Positions 6,427 through 9,503 of a stretch of DNA of 9,503 nucleotides are shown here, in pieces. This DNA comes from an uncultured Bacteroides sp. (GTDB taxonomy: Bacteria > Bacteroidota > Bacteroidia > Bacteroidales > Bacteroidaceae), in the NCBI GenBank assembly GCA_900556625.1, contig USPQ01000106.1, forward strand, positions 1 to 9,503. Direction: 5' to 3'. The notes under the pieces were generated by a model. That model saw nothing but the letters and a program-made list of their open reading frames with translations. It searched no databases and had not been told where the DNA came from. The stretch's first letter is position 1. Every line of letters starts with the position of its first letter. A program made the translations under genes and the position numbers.

Positions 6427-7377
6427 TTATTCGTCTTTCACATGGACAATACGCACCGGCTGAGTAGCCGGAACAAGTCCAGATTTTAATATAATCCGCT
6501 GCCCTTTATCGGATGTCATAAAAGAAGTGAATCCCCAAGGCAGCCCACTACGAGGATCATTCAGTAATGCATAAATCGATCTTGCCAACGGGTAGTTACC
6601 ATAATACAGATAAGCCTGATAAGGTTTGTAGCTGTTGACAGGAGTCGCCACATCCTCGGCACTCACCCCCATAACCCTGATCTCCTGCCGGAAAGAAAGA
6701 TTAGTCGTATCACTGCGGTCTCCCAACCAGTTTACTCCGATCACTCCCATTGCTCCGGGATTTTCCGCCACATAATTTATCACCTGTTGATTTGTCTTCA
6801 ACGCACTTACATTGCCCGTAGACAAAGGTTTCCCGCCACAAACAGAATCTATTGCAAAACGCACGGTGCTAGAGTTTTTATTATCAAACACCACCTGAAT
6901 ATCCTTCAAACGGGAATTAGGGTTCACCGCTTTCCACTCTTTCACTTCTCCTGTCAGGATACGGCGAAAATTACGCACACTTATCAAAGAATCCGGATTC
7001 GCACGGTTCACAATCAATGCCAGCCCGTCCGTAGCCAGCTTCATCTCCCGAGGATAGAACTTCCGGCTGTGAAACGAATTCATTTCTTCCTCGGTCAGTG
7101 TCCGGGTTGTAATAGCCAACCGGACACTGTCTTTCAGAAGTAAATTAATCGCCTCGACCTCAGTCGTGTAACGAGGGACAATTCCGGCCAATGGATACAG
7201 GCTTTCAAATACATCAATCTCTTCCTGTATTATGGGTTCGAAACTTTCATCCGCCGCAATAGCTATCACTCCAGACGAATAAGTATCCGTCGGTCCCTCC
7301 TTCGATTTAGAGCGGCAAGCACTTAATACCGCCAACAAAACGATTCCTATCAGCCAAAATTGTCTCTTCATCATCAT
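6427..7377 (-). CDS. PstS-like periplasmic-binding-fold lipoprotein
   Basis: This 316-residue lipoprotein has lipobox LSAC with the lipidated Cys at 21. The body is a type II periplasmic-binding fold of the PstS/PBP-like-2 group. Visible landmarks are strand GVIAIAADESFEPI (36-49), LAITTRTLTEEEM (87-99), the hinge-like DGLALIVNRANP (117-128), VRNFRRILTGEVKEW (134-148), NPGAMGVIGVNW (206-217) and ILKSGLVPAT (296-305), which is typical of PstS C-termini. The phosphate-ligand residues of E. coli PstS look replaced: the Asp56 position is Arg92, the Arg135/Asp137 positions are near Asp165/Lys167, and the SGT motif reads SSTV (169-172). Phosphate may therefore not be the ligand. No pstCAB genes are present. 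The start has three ATGs in a row (7377, 7374, 7371); only one base separates the first from the TonB stop, so the two genes are translationally coupled. Confidence 0.88.
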   Translation of the reverse strand: MMMKRQFWLIGIVLLAVLSACRSKSKEGPTDTYSSGVIAIAADESFEPIIQEEIDVFESLYPLAGIVPRYTTEVEAINLLLKDSVRLAITTRTLTEEEMNSFHSRKFYPREMKLATDGLALIVNRANPDSLISVRNFRRILTGEVKEWKAVNPNSRLKDIQVVFDNKNSSTVRFAIDSVCGGKPLSTGNVSALKTNQQVINYVAENPGAMGVIGVNWLGDRSDTTNLSFRQEIRVMGVSAEDVATPVNSYKPYQAYLYYGNYPLARSIYALLNDPRSGLPWGFTSFMTSDKGQRIILKSGLVPATQPVRIVHVKDE

Positions 7378-7378
7378 A

Positions 7379-8194
7379 TTATTGTAACCTGAACATTACC
7401 GGAACAGTAAATTTTACGCGCACCGCTTTTCCATTCTGCTTACCCGGGATCCACTTCGGCATACTTTTTACCACACGTACCGCTTCTTTATCCAGATAAG
7501 GGTCTACCCCACGAGCCACACGCACATCCGTGATCGAACCGTCGCGTTCTACTACAAACTGTATAATCACGCGTCCCTGTGTTCCATTCTCCTGTGCAAT
7601 AGTCGGATACTTGATATTCTTACCCAAATAAGACATCAGTTCCTGTTGTCCACCCGGGAAAGTCGGCATTTGCTCTACCATATCAAACACCTTTTCGGGT
7701 TCCGGCTCAGCCTGTGTCACCACTTGTTTCAAGTCGGCGATATCCTTGCCGTTGGCTTCGTCATTACCTTTTACATCGGCAATGGAAATAGCCACCTTGG
7801 TAGAAGTCAACTCTTCCTGACTCTTGATTTCATTATCCTCGTGCACTTCCTCATCTTTCTTGATGACGGGAGCAGTAAACTTGATGGAGCTTTTCAATGC
7901 AGGAGGTGGAGGCGCAACGGGTTCCACCCGTTTCATCTCTTCCTGTTTGATTTCCGGTTCTGCCAATTTCGACAGAGTAGTGACCTCCGTCATCACTTCC
8001 TTCTGCTTCGGGGTTGCCAACTTCACCAGCGTAGGAATCGTAAATCCGATTAATGCTATGACCAGCACTGCCAACATCGCGAGATTATGGCGCTTAGTCG
8101 AGTTAGCACGCATCTTGTATGCACCGTACGCTTGATTCTTGCCTTCAAAAATCAGTTGACACCATTCCTGAGAAGTTAAATCTATTTTTGCCAT
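7379..8194 (-). CDS. tonB: TonB energy transducer
   Basis: This protein links the proton-driven ExbB/ExbD motor in the inner membrane to TonB-dependent outer-membrane receptors. It has 271 residues. A short cytoplasmic N-terminus contains FEGKNQAYGAYKMR (16-29), a segment characteristic of Bacteroidetes TonB proteins. A single transmembrane helix spans about 38-59. A periplasm-spanning Pro/Glu/Lys-rich stretch (about 64-110, including EPVAPPPP) leads to a Gln/Glu-rich linker, and the TonB C-terminal domain covers about 183-271 (KYPTIAQENGTQGRVIIQF, VARGV, MPKWIPGKQNGKAVRVKFTVPV). It lies 26 bases after the second ExbD gene. The leader is A-rich (AAAAAAGAAAAGTAAA) with no Shine-Dalgarno sequence. 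Assignment is secure; which receptors it serves cannot be told. Confidence 0.95.
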   Translation of the reverse strand: MAKIDLTSQEWCQLIFEGKNQAYGAYKMRANSTKRHNLAMLAVLVIALIGFTIPTLVKLATPKQKEVMTEVTTLSKLAEPEIKQEEMKRVEPVAPPPPALKSSIKFTAPVIKKDEEVHEDNEIKSQEELTSTKVAISIADVKGNDEANGKDIADLKQVVTQAEPEPEKVFDMVEQMPTFPGGQQELMSYLGKNIKYPTIAQENGTQGRVIIQFVVERDGSITDVRVARGVDPYLDKEAVRVVKSMPKWIPGKQNGKAVRVKFTVPVMFRLQ

Positions 8195-8220
8195 TTTACT
8201 TTTCTTTTTTAGGTGTTACA

Positions 8221-8874
8221 TCATTTATCGGCTATATTCTGTGACAGCTCTCCCTTAGAATCAAAATTCTTAATCAAGAATCGATCCGCTTCGGCAATGT
8301 CCGTTATCACATATTTACCAATATTACATATCTGCATTTCGTCCAGTGCATCAATCAGATTCATATAAGAAGCATCGTCCGTCGCCTTGATAATCACAGT
8401 CGGCGTATCTTTTCCACTCTTTATTTCGGAAACCTGTTTCTTATATTCTTCATCCGATATCTTAAGATCAAGTTTCTGCTGTTTCAAAGCTCTCACTTTA
8501 TTGACAGCAGTTGCATTCTTTTGAAGAAGTATGCTACGCAACCCATCCGGGCCATAAGTAGTCTCCTTCAATGAGGTATAATCCTTATAGTTAGGTTCTC
8601 CCTCATAATAATAGAGCTTATTGTCCGGCCCCAGCAGCAATGTGATTGCCTGCGAAGCCTTTACCATACTCTTCTGTTCTTCAGTTATATTCTTATCGTT
8701 ACTCGGCATGCTTATCTCCATCGTCTGAGGTTTGCTCAACGTGGTACAAAGCATAAAGAAAGTAATCAGCAACATATTCATGTCCACCATCGGAGTAAAG
8801 TCTACCCGTACAGCAAATTTCTTCTGCTTGCTCTTTCCATTTTTTCCGCCGCTCTCTTGTACTTCAGCACTCAT
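8221..8874 (-). CDS. exbD: ExbD/TolR-family biopolymer transport protein (second of two)
   Basis: This is the motor component that couples proton flow through the ExbB channel to TonB. In 217 residues it has a basic cytoplasmic tail (KNGKSKQKKF), then one transmembrane helix at about 27-46 carrying the essential proton-binding Asp31 in FTPMVDMNMLLITFFML. The periplasmic domain contains a first unit around 75-117 and the conserved VIIKATDDASYMNLIDALDEM (160-180). E. coli ExbD is 141 residues; the excess here is mostly a Lys-rich helical segment at about 118-157 and a C-terminal tail after 190. A clear Shine-Dalgarno GGAGG (8886-8882) lies seven bases before the ATG, unusual for this window. 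The first exbD gene ends 15 bases upstream. Its non-identical neighbour suggests a heteromeric ExbD pair. Confidence 0.93.
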   Translation of the reverse strand: MSAEVQESGGKNGKSKQKKFAVRVDFTPMVDMNMLLITFFMLCTTLSKPQTMEISMPSNDKNITEEQKSMVKASQAITLLLGPDNKLYYYEGEPNYKDYTSLKETTYGPDGLRSILLQKNATAVNKVRALKQQKLDLKISDEEYKKQVSEIKSGKDTPTVIIKATDDASYMNLIDALDEMQICNIGKYVITDIAEADRFLIKNFDSKGELSQNIADK

Positions 8875-8889
8875 TGTTTTTCCTCCCTT

Positions 8890-9495
8890 TTAATCTTCAG
8901 ATTCCACTTTGAGCGAAGTAATCAGATTATACCGATTCTCCCTCAAGTCCTGAAGTGAGTTCATAACGTTCTTTATCACCGAGTATGGAGTTGAAGCATC
9001 AGCTTTGATAGCAATTCGCAGGTCAGCGTTGGCAGCACGTGCGTTACGTACCCATGACTTGAACTGGTTATCGACGCTATCGCATGGAATTCCCTCATTC
9101 TTCAGAATCTTGTCTCGTTGTTCTTCGGGAAGATCCAGGAATTTCTGCATACTTCTAATAGGTACTCCGAAAGTAGAAGACAGAACAAACCGCTTCTCCT
9201 GCTCAGGAGTAAACTTAATGCCATACTCATCACCCATGCTCTCCAAAACAGCCTGCATATCCTGCTGTTTATCGAGGCTCATAAATATTTTCCCATCCGG
9301 ATCTACCAGAATCTGAAGCACATTTGTCTCCGGAATCTTAATTTCCGATACGGAAGCCGGAGTGTTGACCTGCACCGGTTCTTTCTTCACAAATGTTGAA
9401 GTCAACATAAAGAAAGTCAGCAACAATACGGTCACGTCACTCATAGCAGTCATATCTATGAACGTACTTTTCTTTTTAATTTGCGCTCTACCCAT
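8890..9495 (-). CDS. exbD: ExbD/TolR-family biopolymer transport protein (first of two)
   Basis: This 201-residue ExbD homologue is the upstream member of the pair. After the basic start MGRAQIKKKS, one transmembrane helix (about 16-36) carries the essential Asp20 in DMTAMSDVTVLLLTFFMLTS. The periplasmic part holds LQILVDPDGKIFMSLDK (60-76) and the conserved LRIAIKADASTPYSVIKNVM (159-178). Between them lies an insertion of about 80 residues (GDEYGIKFTPEQEKRF through NQFKSWVRNARAAN) that short ExbDs lack. It shares the insertion position with the second ExbD, but the two inserts do not resemble each other. The start codon is eight bases from the window edge, and the expected ExbB/TolQ channel gene would be immediately beyond it. 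The promoter of this operon is therefore not in view. Confidence 0.93.
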   Translation of the reverse strand: MGRAQIKKKSTFIDMTAMSDVTVLLLTFFMLTSTFVKKEPVQVNTPASVSEIKIPETNVLQILVDPDGKIFMSLDKQQDMQAVLESMGDEYGIKFTPEQEKRFVLSSTFGVPIRSMQKFLDLPEEQRDKILKNEGIPCDSVDNQFKSWVRNARAANADLRIAIKADASTPYSVIKNVMNSLQDLRENRYNLITSLKVESED

Positions 9496-9503
9496 GATTA
9501 ATA

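Noticed and set aside
6427..7377. Calling this gene pstS of a phosphate uptake system
   Set aside because: No pstC, pstA, pstB or phoU gene is nearby and the phosphate-ligand residues appear changed, so no gene symbol was given.

Overview
The window looks like a Bacteroides chromosome segment, probably close to the B. thetaiotaomicron/B. ovatus group. The evidence is moderate-to-low GC, a TAnnTTTG-type -7 promoter box, A-rich leaders in place of most Shine-Dalgarno sequences, lipobox secretion signals, and a Bacteroidales-style ExbD-ExbD-TonB cluster. The species call is an inference; no database was searched.

Left end (1-1860, + strand): the 3' part of a tRNA-Pro(CGG) gene is followed by a strong hairpin terminator and a second, GC-richer hairpin. 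Then comes one secreted lipoprotein glycosidase of family GH27 (alpha-galactosidase-like) with a C-terminal carbohydrate-binding-like beta-sandwich. It stands alone: no SusC/SusD pair or sugar sensor lies beside it in this window. A bidirectional terminator separates it from the convergent operon.

Middle (1867-4867, - strand): a tight four-gene operon, transcribed right to left, encodes an ABC ATPase, an ABC-2-type six-helix permease, a small YtrA-type GntR repressor, and a membrane-anchored protein of unknown function. A Bacteroides-type promoter and an overlapping 24-bp interrupted palindrome precede the ATPase gene. This suggests an autoregulated, ligand-induced export or envelope-stress module.

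Right (4875-9503, - strand): a second operon enters from beyond the right edge and encodes ExbD, a second ExbD, TonB, a PstS-like lipoprotein and a secreted TPR-repeat protein. It ends at an intrinsic terminator. The ExbDs and TonB form the proton-driven part that energises outer-membrane transport. The ExbB/TolQ-type channel partner is expected just outside the window. The PstS-like and TPR proteins are presumably envelope partners of this motor, but their exact roles are not known.

All real genes are intact except the tRNA, which the left edge cuts. No gene-free stretch exceeds 300 bases. No insertion sequence, CRISPR array or pseudogene was seen. The points most worth a second look are the altered active-site residues in the GH27 enzyme, the charge-swapped ligand pocket of the PstS-like protein, the inserted segments in both ExbDs, and the regulator/operator arrangement of the ABC operon.
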